40,081 bases of DNA from an uncultured Eggerthellaceae bacterium (GTDB lineage Bacteria; Actinomycetota; Coriobacteriia; Coriobacteriales; Eggerthellaceae). The DNA is taken from positions 1 through 40,081 of the forward strand of contig CAJUQH010000019.1 in NCBI GenBank assembly GCA_910588095.1, written 5' to 3'. This document shows positions 1 to 6,683 of this stretch, piece by piece. Under the pieces are notes generated by a model, which searched no databases, was not told the origin of the DNA, and saw only the letters and a list, made by a program, of their open reading frames with translations. A program made the position numbers and the translations under genes. Position 1 is the stretch's first letter; every line of letters begins with the position of its first letter.

Positions 1-12
1 GCATCTTGAGAA

Positions 13-36
13 TCGAATAGGCACGAACATGGCGGC
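13..36 (+). repeat. 24-bp inverted repeat, left arm
   Basis: This stretch is the reverse complement of 604-627 with one mismatch (A at 23 against the G equivalent in the other arm). It lies just upstream of the forward HTH gene that starts near 53. The right arm lies just upstream of the reverse-strand gene that starts at 566, so both convergent genes carry the same sequence in the same orientation before their start. It may be a duplicated operator or promoter element, or the arms of an invertible segment. Confidence 0.8.
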
Positions 37-52
37 AGAAACGGAGCTGCCC

Positions 53-415
53 ATGAAGATAACGATAGAGGGCGATCCGTCCGAGGTTCGCGACGTCCTC
101 AAGGACATAGAGGGCCACGAACGGATCGCCCCGGAGGGGCTGTTATCGACCCGCGAGCTCGCCAAGCTGCTCGGCATCCATCCGAGCCGCGTGCAGAGGC
201 TCGCCTCAGACGGCATCTTTGACAGGATGCAAGACGAGAATGGCTACAGCGCCTACGACGCTGCGGCGTCGGTGAAGAGCTACTGCGCTCACATGAGGGC
301 GAACGTGCACCGCAAGGATGCGAAAGAGGTCCTCGCTGCGTATCGCGAAGCCGAGCCGAAGCTCGTCGAGGTCATCCTCGAGCAGCTAGAAAAGCGAGCA
401 GAGCCTCTGTCTTGA
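53..415 (+). CDS. Small helix-turn-helix protein, TerS/excisionase-like
   Basis: A 120-residue cytoplasmic protein with an N-terminal MKITIEG segment and a helix-turn-helix at about residues 38-60 (STRELAKLLGIHPSRVQ), followed by ASDGIFD and a helical tail. The block resembles the N-terminus of the small terminase at 13926 (RVQQFASDGIID, then a Tyr and a VRKY-type helix), so the two share a DNA-binding domain type. I chose ATG 53 because GGAG at 43-46 sits six bases upstream; an in-frame ATG at 29 lies within the inverted repeat and has no such site. The role is probably regulatory or DNA-packaging-like; the family assignment is inference. Its 3' end overlaps the convergent gene at 372-566. 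Confidence 0.65.
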   Translation: MKITIEGDPSEVRDVLKDIEGHERIAPEGLLSTRELAKLLGIHPSRVQRLASDGIFDRMQDENGYSAYDAAASVKSYCAHMRANVHRKDAKEVLAAYREAEPKLVEVILEQLEKRAEPLS

Positions 416-566
416 CGTTCACGAGCTCGTCGGCGTAGTCGAAAAGCAGCTCGACGGTCTCGGAGTCGATGCCGTGGCTTTCTGCCGCGCGCTTCAACCT
501 ATCCTGCGTGGCTTTGAGCTCGCCGTCGATCGCCAAACCGTAGTAGTAATCCCTGAAATCTTCCAC
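372..566 (-). CDS. Small helical protein of unknown function
   Basis: A 64-residue reverse-strand protein starting at GTG (566) behind a very strong AGGAGGTG ribosome binding site five bases upstream. It begins MEDFRDYYYG and is predicted to be mostly helical and acidic, with no motif I recognise. It is convergent with the upstream HTH gene (44-nt tail overlap) and divergent from the regulator at 649, and its leader contains the right arm of the inverted repeat. Position on the strand opposite to the long early operon is typical of lysogeny-side genes, but no DNA-binding motif is visible, so I assign no function. Confidence 0.6.
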   Translation of the reverse strand: MEDFRDYYYGLAIDGELKATQDRLKRAAESHGIDSETVELLFDYADELVNVKTEALLAFLAARG

Positions 567-603
567 GTTTCACCTCCTCTCACATGCACGAAAGATTCTA
601 CCA

Positions 604-627
604 GCCGCCATGTTCGCGCCTATTCGA
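604..627 (-). repeat. 24-bp inverted repeat, right arm
   Basis: Reverse complement of 13-36 with one mismatch. It sits in the divergent gap between the reverse gene starting at 566 and the forward gene starting at 649. On the reverse strand it is followed by a short open frame (ATG at 611, 13 codons) that ends in the ribosome binding site of the 566 gene. Confidence 0.8.
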
Positions 628-648
628 CCAACAGGAAAGGAGCAGAAG

Positions 649-897
649 ATGGCACGCAAGCTACCCCCGGTATACCCCAACCTCGCCGCCGAGATGACGC
701 GCGACAACGTGTCGCGCGAGGACATCGCGCGCGTGGTGGGCAAGACGTCCGAGTGCGTCGGCGGGTGGATCACCGGCAAGTCCGGCGAGTTCCCCATCTC
801 CGGCGCGATCGCCGTGCAGGCCACGTTCTGGCCGACCATCCCCATGCGCGAGCTGTTCAAACGCGTGGAACCCGAGGCGGAAGAGGTGGCGGCATGA
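649..897 (+). CDS. XRE-like phage DNA-binding regulator
   Basis: An 82-residue protein beginning MARKLPPVYPNLAAEM. Residues about 17-45 (SREDIARVVGKTSECVGGWITGK) have the spacing of a Cro/CI-type helix-turn-helix, followed by an F-P-I-S segment and the MRELFKR tail common in short phage XRE proteins. ATG 649 is preferred over the upstream in-frame ATG at 610 because GGAAAGGAG (634-642) precedes it. It is the first gene of the long forward operon and overlaps the next gene by ATGA. It probably regulates early transcription; whether as repressor or antirepressor cannot be read from sequence. Confidence 0.65.
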   Translation: MARKLPPVYPNLAAEMTRDNVSREDIARVVGKTSECVGGWITGKSGEFPISGAIAVQATFWPTIPMRELFKRVEPEAEEVAA

Positions 898-1070
898 CGA
901 TCGAGACCATCGGCATGTGCGCGCTGGCCGCGATCGTCGGCGCCGTCGTTCTGGCCGTGTGCATCGTGATCGTGGGCATCGCCGCGACGATCGCCGTGCG
1001 CCTCTACCGCGAAGCCGGGAAGGGAGCCGGGAATGGCCGTCGAGATACTCACGATCGCCGAAGCCGCTGA
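894..1070 (+). CDS. Small single-pass membrane protein
   Basis: 58 residues, starting at an ATG that overlaps the stop of the upstream regulator (ATGA). Residues about 7-38 are strongly hydrophobic (MCALAAIVGAVVLAVCIVI and on), giving one long or two short membrane segments, and the tail is very basic (NGRRDTHDRRSR). No family recognised. The reading frame is supported by the coupled start and by the next gene beginning inside its 3' end. Small membrane proteins of this type are common in phage early operons; function unknown. Confidence 0.5.
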   Translation: MTIETIGMCALAAIVGAVVLAVCIVIVGIAATIAVRLYREAGKGAGNGRRDTHDRRSR

Positions 1071-1206
1071 GGTGATGGGGATAACCCAGAAAGCGATGCG
1101 GCGACGCGTGGAGCGGCGCTGCGTCTCCTGCCAGAAGATCGGCGGGCGCTGGACCGTGGCGCTCGATCCCGACGACTTCCGGAAGAAAGAACCAACCGCC
1201 AAATAA
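1033..1206 (+). CDS. Excisionase-like MerR-type HTH protein
   Basis: 57 residues: ILTIAEAAEVMGITQKAMRR forms a classic helix-turn-helix, followed by a wing (QKIGGRWTVALDPDDF) typical of phage excisionase and MerR-like HTH-17 proteins in which the residues after the HTH read K-x-G-x-x-W. It starts at ATG 1033 within the tail of the membrane protein gene and ends at TAA 1204-1206. With an integrase about 1 kb downstream in the same operon, a recombination directionality or regulatory role is plausible, but this is inference from fold and neighbourhood. Confidence 0.7.
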   Translation: MAVEILTIAEAAEVMGITQKAMRRRVERRCVSCQKIGGRWTVALDPDDFRKKEPTAK

Positions 1207-1243
1207 GCCATCTGACCGAACACAAGGAAATAGGAGGGGAACC

Positions 1244-1423
1244 ATGGCAAAGAAAGCCGCTGCAGACGCGACCGCCATGCGCGCAGGCGTCCACGACGTA
1301 TCGTGCGCCCACGGCACCGCCCGCGTCCACGTACCCCGCAACCGCACCGCCCGCGACATAGCCCGCGCGTTCCGTCCGCTAACTCACGGGGCGCTTCAGG
1401 GGGTGGTCGCGGATGCCGCGTAA
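1244..1423 (+). CDS. Small hypothetical protein
   Basis: 59 residues, starting MAKKAAADATAMRAGVHDV, preceded by AGGAGGGG seven bases upstream, one of the best ribosome binding sites in the window. It is rich in Ala, His, Arg and Val, with no membrane segment and no recognised domain. The strong initiation site and its place between coding genes of the same strand are the main support. Function unknown. Confidence 0.5.
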   Translation: MAKKAAADATAMRAGVHDVSCAHGTARVHVPRNRTARDIARAFRPLTHGALQGVVADAA

Positions 1424-1526
1424 AAAAGAATGCGCCCGGCTCGCTAAAACCAAGGGCGCAAACGTCATAAAGACGAGCCCATTTTACCAGCAGGCCGCTC
1501 CCGCGCGCAAGAGGGAGGTGGTCTAG
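1413..1526 (+). CDS. Possible very small basic protein
   Basis: 37 codons from ATG 1413, overlapping the end of the upstream gene, to TAG 1524-1526; the product begins MPRKKECARLAKTKG and is strongly basic. It ends directly before the GTG of the next gene and contains that gene's ribosome binding site, which would fit translational coupling. No good ribosome binding site of its own is visible. This may be a real small gene or only a linker. Confidence 0.3.
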   Translation: MPRKKECARLAKTKGANVIKTSPFYQQAAPARKREVV

Positions 1527-1527
1527 C

Positions 1528-1809
1528 GTGGGAAACATCATCACCATACCGAGAGGGACCGCAGCAGAGGCGCCGAAGCGGCGCAACCCGCTGCGCAGCA
1601 TGGTCCCGTTCCCCGTCATCGGGGCGAAGCCCGCCCCTCAGAAGATCGAGCGCACGACCCTGCGCCGCAACGTCACCACCGAGAGCGATCCGGTGCCGTG
1701 CCCGGACGTCCGGGCCATCATGGCCGAGAACGCCCGCCTGCGCGCCGACAACGGCATCCTGCGCAACCAGCTGAAGGTATACGAGATGCGATACGGGGCG
1801 CTCGCATGA
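1528..1809 (+). CDS. Hypothetical protein with C-terminal coiled coil
   Basis: 93 residues from GTG 1528, with GAGGGAGGTGG upstream (1511-1520). The N-terminal half is basic and Pro-rich; the C-terminal stretch (IMAENARLRADNGILRNQLK, about residues 64-83) has leucine-zipper heptad spacing and should form a coiled coil. Its stop overlaps the next start (ATGA at 1806). No enzymatic motif. A dimeric DNA- or protein-binding accessory role is possible but unproven. Confidence 0.55.
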   Translation: MGNIITIPRGTAAEAPKRRNPLRSMVPFPVIGAKPAPQKIERTTLRRNVTTESDPVPCPDVRAIMAENARLRADNGILRNQLKVYEMRYGALA

Positions 1810-2189
1810 GCCCGCAGCTGTCATTCGACCCCATGGGCTACGACTTCATCATCGTGCGCAACGTGGGCGGCTTCTGCCGCCTCGAGCCGTGGAAGCTCGA
1901 GGGCAGGATCGAGGACGCGATGCACGGCGTCGTGGAGGACCTCTTCAACTCGAAGGAGGCCAGCTACGGCGAGGGCGAGTTCGCGCTCGGCTTCATCGCC
2001 GCGCTCGACGTTCTGGCGCGCGGGAACCTCCGGCTCGCCAAGGCCGAGGACCGCTCCGAGCTCGCCGACACGGTGCAGCGCGCGTTCCGGGCCATGCACG
2101 GCAAGATGGAGCCGGACCGCATCACCGACGTCATGGAGAAAGCCTGCGAGAAGATCGTCGAGCACGATCGGGAGCGGGGGCGCAGGTGA
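1806..2189 (+). CDS. Hypothetical phage protein
   Basis: 127 residues, ATG 1806 overlapping the upstream stop. The product (MSPQLSFDPMGYDFIIVRN...) is acidic and largely helical, with no transmembrane segment and no motif I recognise. Its stop overlaps the GTG of the integrase gene (2186), so the two are probably translationally coupled. Codon use is like its neighbours. Function unknown. Confidence 0.6.
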   Translation: MSPQLSFDPMGYDFIIVRNVGGFCRLEPWKLEGRIEDAMHGVVEDLFNSKEASYGEGEFALGFIAALDVLARGNLRLAKAEDRSELADTVQRAFRAMHGKMEPDRITDVMEKACEKIVEHDRERGRR

Positions 2190-3400
2190 AGCGCCGCCAG
2201 CTCGTCAAGCAGGACAAGGACGGCATCTGGTTCACCCGGCCCTATCTCGGCACGAACAAGGTGACCAAGAAGCCAATCCGCCCGTACAAGCGCTTCCCGC
2301 AGGCGAAAACCGAGGCCGAGGCCGAGAAGATGGCCGAACGATGGCTCGAGCAGCAGACCGAAGCGGCCAAGCTCGGCGTCTCGTCGCGGATCGTGGAGCT
2401 TATCGAGAGCTACATCGACCTCATGGCCGCCCAGCGCGTTCCGAAGAACACCATCAAGACGCACCGCTCAACGCTGCGCTGCTACATCGCGCCCAACGTC
2501 GGCTCGATGCGCGCCAGCGAGTTCACGTCGGCCACGGCCCAGCAGCTGTACAGCGTGGTGCTCATGCAGGAGAGCCGCCGGGGCGGCACCATATCGCCGA
2601 ACACCGTCCTCAAGATTCACTGGCTCCTGCAGGGCGCGTTCAAGCACTTCGCGGCCAACGGGATCGTGGACAACAACCCGATGCTCTCCGTGCCGGCGTG
2701 GACGCCAGACGTCGCCGAGGCGAAAGCCTACGACGAGGTGCAGGCGGCGAAGCTGACCTCCTACCTCAAGGGCGCGATGCGATGCACCGACACATCACCG
2801 GAGGCGATCCGCGCGCGCATGGTGGCGTTCGCCACCTACGTCGGCTACTGGCACGGCACCCGCGCCGGAGAGACGTGCGCCATATCCACGACCGACGCGC
2901 AGCTGTGGAGATCGAACCTGCACGTCCACTGCACGATGGTTGAGGACGGCGGCGAGGTCATCCGGCAGGAAAAGACCAAGGGCAAGAAAAGCCGCAACAT
3001 CACCATCTACGAGGATCCGGTGGTCGAGTTCCGCCGGCACCTCGAATGGGCCGACGAGGTGGTGCCCCATGCCGGCGACGTGCTGCGCATGGTGGTGACC
3101 ACGCCCGACGGTGGATACATGCGCGCCTCGGACCTCTCGCACTACTTCGATGACCAGATACGCGACCCGCTGGGGCTTCCGGCGGACACGCATTTTCACA
3201 CCCTGCGGCACACCCACGCCACGTGGATGATCCTCAACGGCGCCAACCTCGTCGAGGTGAAGGAGCGGCTGGGGCATGCCAAGGAATCAACGAGCCTCGC
3301 CCTCTACGGGCACCTCATGCCCGGCCGCGACGCGGCTGCGGTCGAGGCGTTCGCCGAGTTCGCCCGAAGGGCCGAGCAGATGGAAGGAGGTGCCCTATGA
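2186..3400 (+). CDS. int: Tyrosine recombinase (phage integrase)
   Basis: 404 residues; carries out site-specific strand exchange between phage and host attachment sites. An N-terminal arm-binding-like segment (residues about 1-60) and a SAM-like core-binding domain (about 65-170) precede the catalytic domain. All active residues are visible: Arg226 in GTRAGE, Lys in the QEKTKGKK beta-hairpin (about 263-268), His338-x-x-Arg341 in HTLRH, His364 in LGHA and the nucleophile Tyr374 in LYGH. Start is GTG 2186, coupled to the upstream gene's stop; the longer open frame upstream overlaps another gene. It lies inside the early operon rather than at a genome end, and no attachment site is identifiable next to it. 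Confidence 0.95.
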   Translation: MKRRQLVKQDKDGIWFTRPYLGTNKVTKKPIRPYKRFPQAKTEAEAEKMAERWLEQQTEAAKLGVSSRIVELIESYIDLMAAQRVPKNTIKTHRSTLRCYIAPNVGSMRASEFTSATAQQLYSVVLMQESRRGGTISPNTVLKIHWLLQGAFKHFAANGIVDNNPMLSVPAWTPDVAEAKAYDEVQAAKLTSYLKGAMRCTDTSPEAIRARMVAFATYVGYWHGTRAGETCAISTTDAQLWRSNLHVHCTMVEDGGEVIRQEKTKGKKSRNITIYEDPVVEFRRHLEWADEVVPHAGDVLRMVVTTPDGGYMRASDLSHYFDDQIRDPLGLPADTHFHTLRHTHATWMILNGANLVEVKERLGHAKESTSLALYGHLMPGRDAAAVEAFAEFARRAEQMEGGAL

Positions 3401-4485
3401 AGGAACAGAAGATGGGGATCGACTACTTCTGCATCGAGACCGACATCAAAGACGACGACAAGGTGTTCGCGCTGCGCTACCTCTACGCCACCAAGGCGGG
3501 CGGCTACGACGTGGGCGCGGGCTATGCGGCGTTCGGCCGCCTCATCGACCTGCTGGCCGACATATACCGCGAGGGCTTCGCGGCGGAGATGTCGCTGCAG
3601 CGTCGCGTGCGCCTGTCCCAGCAAATGGGCTACACGCCGGAGGAGCTGGACGCGTTCATAGCCGACTGCGTGGACGTGGGGCTGTTCGATCGCGGCATAT
3701 GGGAGCAGGCGAAGGTGCTCACCTCGCGCGGCATCCAGCGGCGCTACTACATCGTGGCGAGCCGGCGAACGGGGACCATCCCCGAGTCGCAAAGGCGGTG
3801 GCTTCTGCCCGACGAAGAGGGCGACGGGGGCAAGATGCTGCCGCCTGCTACAACGCCGCAACATGATGTTACATCTTGCACACATGATGATGCACCATGC
3901 GACGACATGCCCGAAGCCGACGAGAACGGCGAGAAACCGCAGGCAGGGCATTCTGTTACATCATGCACACATGATGCTGCAACGTTGCAACACGATGAGG
4001 AATCCTGCCCCCTAAGAGAAGAGAAGAGAAGAGAAGAGAAGGAAAGAGAAGAGAACTTAAACGAAAGAGAAGATGAAGAGAAGGCCCGCGACATCGACGC
4101 GGCCATCTCGAACCTCTCCAAGACTCTCCGAACCCCTCCCGACTCGCGAACCAAGCGCCAGCAGCAGCCATACCCCCTCTCCTGCCTCTCGCAGATGCGC
4201 GGCGAGGCCCTCTACGACGACGGCATGGGCAAGATGCACGACACCCCGTGGGACGCCCTCGTGATGCACCTGCGATACAAGGCCCCGGACTGCGACGTCG
4301 CCAGCTTCGCCGCCGCCGTGTCCGCCACATGCCCCGCCACATGCCCGGAGGACGCCGAGTGCACCGGTCGGTGCTTCGAGCTCATATCCGGCGCCCTCGA
4401 CAAGTTCAACCGAAACAAATGCGGCTCCCCGATCCCGCTCGTGCGGAAGGTGCTCACCGAGGACCGCGAGAAGGGAGCGAGATGA
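3397..4485 (+). CDS. DUF4373-like phage replication initiation protein
   Basis: 362 residues. The N-terminal region (DYFCIETDIKDDDKVFALRY, then RLIDLLADIYREG) matches the Lin1244/Lin1753 (DUF4373) domain of phage replication initiators, a winged-helix-like fold often found with DnaD-type replication proteins. The centre (about residues 145-240) is low-complexity: two copies of VTSCTHD followed by a charged EEKRREEKERE run. The C-terminal part is Cys/His-containing and helical. ATG 3397 follows AAGGAGGTG and overlaps the integrase stop. The central DNA carries 27-bp direct repeats, a palindrome and a purine tract, so the origin may be inside this gene. Replication role is family-based inference. 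Confidence 0.7.
   Translation: MKEQKMGIDYFCIETDIKDDDKVFALRYLYATKAGGYDVGAGYAAFGRLIDLLADIYREGFAAEMSLQRRVRLSQQMGYTPEELDAFIADCVDVGLFDRGIWEQAKVLTSRGIQRRYYIVASRRTGTIPESQRRWLLPDEEGDGGKMLPPATTPQHDVTSCTHDDAPCDDMPEADENGEKPQAGHSVTSCTHDAATLQHDEESCPLREEKRREEKEREENLNEREDEEKARDIDAAISNLSKTLRTPPDSRTKRQQQPYPLSCLSQMRGEALYDDGMGKMHDTPWDALVMHLRYKAPDCDVASFAAAVSATCPATCPEDAECTGRCFELISGALDKFNRNKCGSPIPLVRKVLTEDREKGAR
3867..3893 (+). repeat. Iteron-like direct repeat, copy 1
   Basis: 27 bp, 25 of 27 identical to 3954-3980, 87 bp apart, inside the replication gene. Each copy contains an imperfect (here) or perfect (copy 2) dyad CATCATG-CACA-CATGATG. It could be an initiator binding site or merely a protein-level duplication of VTSCTHD. 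Confidence 0.6.
3954..3980 (+). repeat. Iteron-like direct repeat, copy 2
   Basis: Second copy of the 27-bp repeat with a perfect 7-bp dyad (CATCATG/CATGATG, CACA loop at 3959-3976), followed at once by the palindrome GCAACGTTGC (3979-3988) and then a purine-only AGAGA-type tract from 4014. This arrangement is like phage origins located inside initiator genes. Confidence 0.6.
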
Positions 4486-4913
4486 TCCGCGAGACCCCCA
4501 ACTTCACCTTCGAGCAGGAGCTCGCCTGCCCCCGCTGCGGCGGGATGCTCCGGAAGCTCTACGTGCAGGACAACCGTGGCCGGCACAAGCGGCAGGTGCA
4601 GACGTGCAAGCGCCCCGAGAAGAAGGGGCCGTGGGGTCCCGACGACGTGCTGGAGGAGGTCACCGAAAAGACCGGCCGCTACACCGCGCGGCGCACGGGA
4701 CGGGTTTGGGTGCACAAGGTCGAGTTCATGTGCTCGAAGTGCTGCTGCCACCTCTCGCGCGGTCAGGCCGTGCCCCACGAGTTCTCCGAGGACGAGCTGC
4801 CGTACGACTTCTACCAAGAGCCGTACGGCGAGTACCTGCCCGAGGAGGAGCCGAAGCCCGAAGAGCCCGCGACCGATCCGGGCGACCCCTACGACCTGTC
4901 CGACCTGTTCTAG
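4482..4913 (+). CDS. Zinc-ribbon protein, unknown function
   Basis: 143 residues, ATG 4482 overlapping the replication gene stop. Residues about 16-22 (CPRCGGM) and a later MCSKCCCHL cluster make a likely two-knuckle zinc ribbon split by about 60 residues; the C-terminal third is very acidic and Pro/Glu-rich (YLPEEEPKPEEPATD). It sits directly downstream of the replication gene. A role in replication or nucleic-acid binding is possible, but no family is recognised. Confidence 0.6.
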   Translation: MIRETPNFTFEQELACPRCGGMLRKLYVQDNRGRHKRQVQTCKRPEKKGPWGPDDVLEEVTEKTGRYTARRTGRVWVHKVEFMCSKCCCHLSRGQAVPHEFSEDELPYDFYQEPYGEYLPEEEPKPEEPATDPGDPYDLSDLF

Positions 4914-4924
4914 GAGGCGACGAC

Positions 4925-5032
4925 ATGACCAAGAAACGACGCAAACCACCCATCGCGCGCATCGCCTGCGGCATCGCGATTGCGCTGTTCGCATACGCGG
5001 CGATCCGCGAGTCCGAAAGGATCACCCGATGA
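4925..5032 (+). CDS. Very small single-pass membrane protein
   Basis: 35 residues from ATG 4925 behind TAGGAGGCGAC. A basic N-terminus (MTKKRRKPPIARIA) precedes one hydrophobic helix (CGIAIALFAYAAI). Its TGA overlaps the ATG of the methyltransferase (ATGA, 5029), so it is probably coupled to it. The strong ribosome binding site and both tight junctions support a real gene. Function unknown. Confidence 0.5.
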   Translation: MTKKRRKPPIARIACGIAIALFAYAAIRESERITR

Positions 5033-5747
5033 CCGCGCCCGCGTTCGATACGCCGCTGCACATCCACCACGGGGACTGCATCGACTACCTCGCCGGGCTT
5101 CCCGGCGGCTGCATCGACCTCGTGGTGACCGACCCGCCCTACGGCATCGCCTACAAGACCGGGCACCGCACCGAGCCGCACCGCTTCGCCCGGGAGATCG
5201 AGAACGACCGCGACCTGTCGGTCGTGGAGGCCGTGGTGCCGCACCTGTACCGCCTGCTGAAGGACGACTCGGCCTGCTTCATGTTCTGCGCGTGGAAACG
5301 CCAAGACGAGGTGGCTGAAATACTCGCAGGGGGGGGTTCACGGTGAAGAACCGCATCGTCTGGGACAAGGGGACCACGACCGCAGGCGACCTGAAGGGCG
5401 CGTTCGGCTACCAGTACGAGGTGCTCATGTTCGCGACCAAGGGCGCGCCGGCCATACGCGGGAAGAGGTGGCCTGACGTGTGGAGGCACATGCGCGTGTC
5501 GGCCGACAAGCTGCACCACCAAAACGAGAAGCCCGTGCCGCTGCTCGAGCAGGCGGTCCTGTCCATGAGCGACCCCGGCGACACGGTGCTCGACCCCTTC
5601 ATGGGGTCAGGCTCCACGGGCGTGGCCTGCCTGAACTGCGGGCGCGACTTCGTGGGCTGCGAGATCGACCCCGGCTACTTCGACGTCGCTCGCGACCGTC
5701 TGGACGCCGAGTCAGCGCAGGGCCGCATGTTCGCGGGGCTCTGGTAG
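5029..5747 (+). CDS. Beta-class DNA methyltransferase, frame split at G8
   Basis: Predicted N4-cytosine or N6-adenine DNA methyltransferase. The catalytic motif DPPYG is at residues 35-39 and the SAM-binding motif DPFMGSGSTG is near the C-terminus, the motif order of the beta class. As written, the frame ends at 5346 after 105 residues, just past a run of eight G (5329-5336). The rest of the domain (FTVKNRIVWDKG and on) continues in the -1 frame to the stop at 5745-5747. A 9-G run or a -1 ribosomal slip would give a 239-residue enzyme. The break separates the catalytic and SAM motifs, so the short product should be inactive. ATG 5029 overlaps the upstream stop. Confidence 0.8.
5329..5336 (+). 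repeat. G8 homopolymer tract in methyltransferase
   Basis: Eight consecutive G within codons GCA GGG GGG GGT. The conserved domain continues one frame back. Candidate slipped-strand contingency tract or slippery site G GGG GGT. Confidence 0.9.
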
Positions 5748-5772
5748 GAAACCGAGACAAGGAGGAAACGAC

Positions 5773-6177
5773 ATGAACGTGAAACCGAAGAAGAGGTCCG
5801 ACGCGGCGATACCCGCCAACAGCGAGATGTGGAAGCCGCATATGTCGTGCCCGCACTGCCCGAGCGAGGAGCTCGCCGTCATGGAGGGAGCCTACGAGGA
5901 CGGCGAGGTGCTCTATCAGGTCTGCTGCCTCGAATGCGGGGCGGAAGGTCCGCACGGGGAGACCCGCAAGGACGCATGCAAGCTCTGGGATGCCAAACAC
6001 GGCCGGCACCGGATCGGCGAGCGCCCCGGCCAGCCGATATGCGCGTTTGCAGGCGTCCCTGTCGCCGCACCGGTCACCGCCCCGATCATCGCGTCGCCTG
6101 CGGAGATCGAGAAGGAGCGCTCCCGCAAGCAGAGGTTCTTCGACCTCGCCGGCGGACTGCTCAATCCGGGGGCGTAG
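5773..6177 (+). CDS. Lar-like restriction alleviation zinc-ribbon protein
   Basis: 134 residues, ATG 5773 behind AAGGAGGAAACGAC. Residues about 22-70 carry the Lar signature: CPHCPSEELAV, then CCLECGAEGPHG, then KDACKLWD, i.e. paired CxxC knuckles and a final A-x-x-x-W-[ND] segment. In known phages and the Rac prophage, Lar proteins counteract type I restriction by favouring modification. The C-terminal part is Ala/Pro-rich with a helical end. It directly follows a methyltransferase gene, which fits a DNA modification context. Assignment rests on the motif pattern. Confidence 0.65.
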   Translation: MNVKPKKRSDAAIPANSEMWKPHMSCPHCPSEELAVMEGAYEDGEVLYQVCCLECGAEGPHGETRKDACKLWDAKHGRHRIGERPGQPICAFAGVPVAAPVTAPIIASPAEIEKERSRKQRFFDLAGGLLNPGA

Positions 6178-6474
6178 GTGGACCTGTTCGGCACGCCCGT
6201 CGCCTCGACCCCGTGCCCGTTCCGCTTCCCGGAGAGCGTCCGGGCCACGGGCGAGCCGGGAGAGGCGCAGGCGAGCCGGATCGTGGAGGGCGCGCGGGCG
6301 GTGGTGCTCGCGATGTCGGAGGGAGGGGCCGATGCGGTCATCGACGCTGCGCTCGAGCTGCTGCAGGCATCGGAGGCCGTGCTCCGCAAGTACCCGCCCG
6401 AGGACGTTTCGATCTGGTACCTGCGCGTGGTGGAGCGGAGCGCCCTGCGCGGCGACTATGACGGAGGGAAATGA
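6178..6474 (+). CDS. Hypothetical phage protein
   Basis: 98 residues from GTG 6178, immediately after the upstream stop, and overlapping the next start by ATGA. It is mostly helical in the second half (IDAALELLQASEAVLRKYPP). No domain recognised. Placement within the tightly coupled operon is the main evidence. Function unknown. Confidence 0.5.
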   Translation: MDLFGTPVASTPCPFRFPESVRATGEPGEAQASRIVEGARAVVLAMSEGGADAVIDAALELLQASEAVLRKYPPEDVSIWYLRVVERSALRGDYDGGK

Positions 6475-6683
6475 TGGAGATCGTCGGCAAGCGGTTCATG
6501 TGGGGGTGCTGCACCAAGCGACCATGCCAGCTCGTCTACGAGATCGGAATGGTCCGCGAGTTCAACGGCGTCCCGTACGCGCTGCTGGTCTGGACCGCAT
6601 GGAACAAGCCCGACGGCGCGCCCCAGTACAGATGGGTCGCCGTCGATGAAATCAAAAGATACTACAGCGAGGTGAAAGAATGA
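6471..6683 (+). CDS. Hypothetical small phage protein
   Basis: 70 residues (from ATG 6471; a second ATG follows at 6474), preceded by GGAGGGAA. Contains WGCCTKRPC and a beta-rich segment ending WVAVDEIKRYY, suggesting a small SH3- or DUF-like beta fold. Its TGA overlaps the next ATG. Function unknown. Confidence 0.55.
   Translation: MMEIVGKRFMWGCCTKRPCQLVYEIGMVREFNGVPYALLVWTAWNKPDGAPQYRWVAVDEIKRYYSEVKE

Noticed and set aside
13..627. Inverted repeat as prophage attachment sites
   Set aside because: Attachment sites flanking a prophage are direct repeats, and the segment between these arms is under 600 bp; no matching copy was seen at the other end.
570..1619. Reverse-strand open frame over the first small genes
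   Set aside because: Composition is not protein-like, and it lies opposite genes with good ribosome binding sites. Only its last 13 codons, next to the inverted repeat, are of interest.
4014..4090. AGAGA-type repeats as a CRISPR or satellite array
   Set aside because: Units are short, purine-only, without unique spacers, and they encode a charged linker in frame. Treated as low-complexity sequence and a possible origin element.
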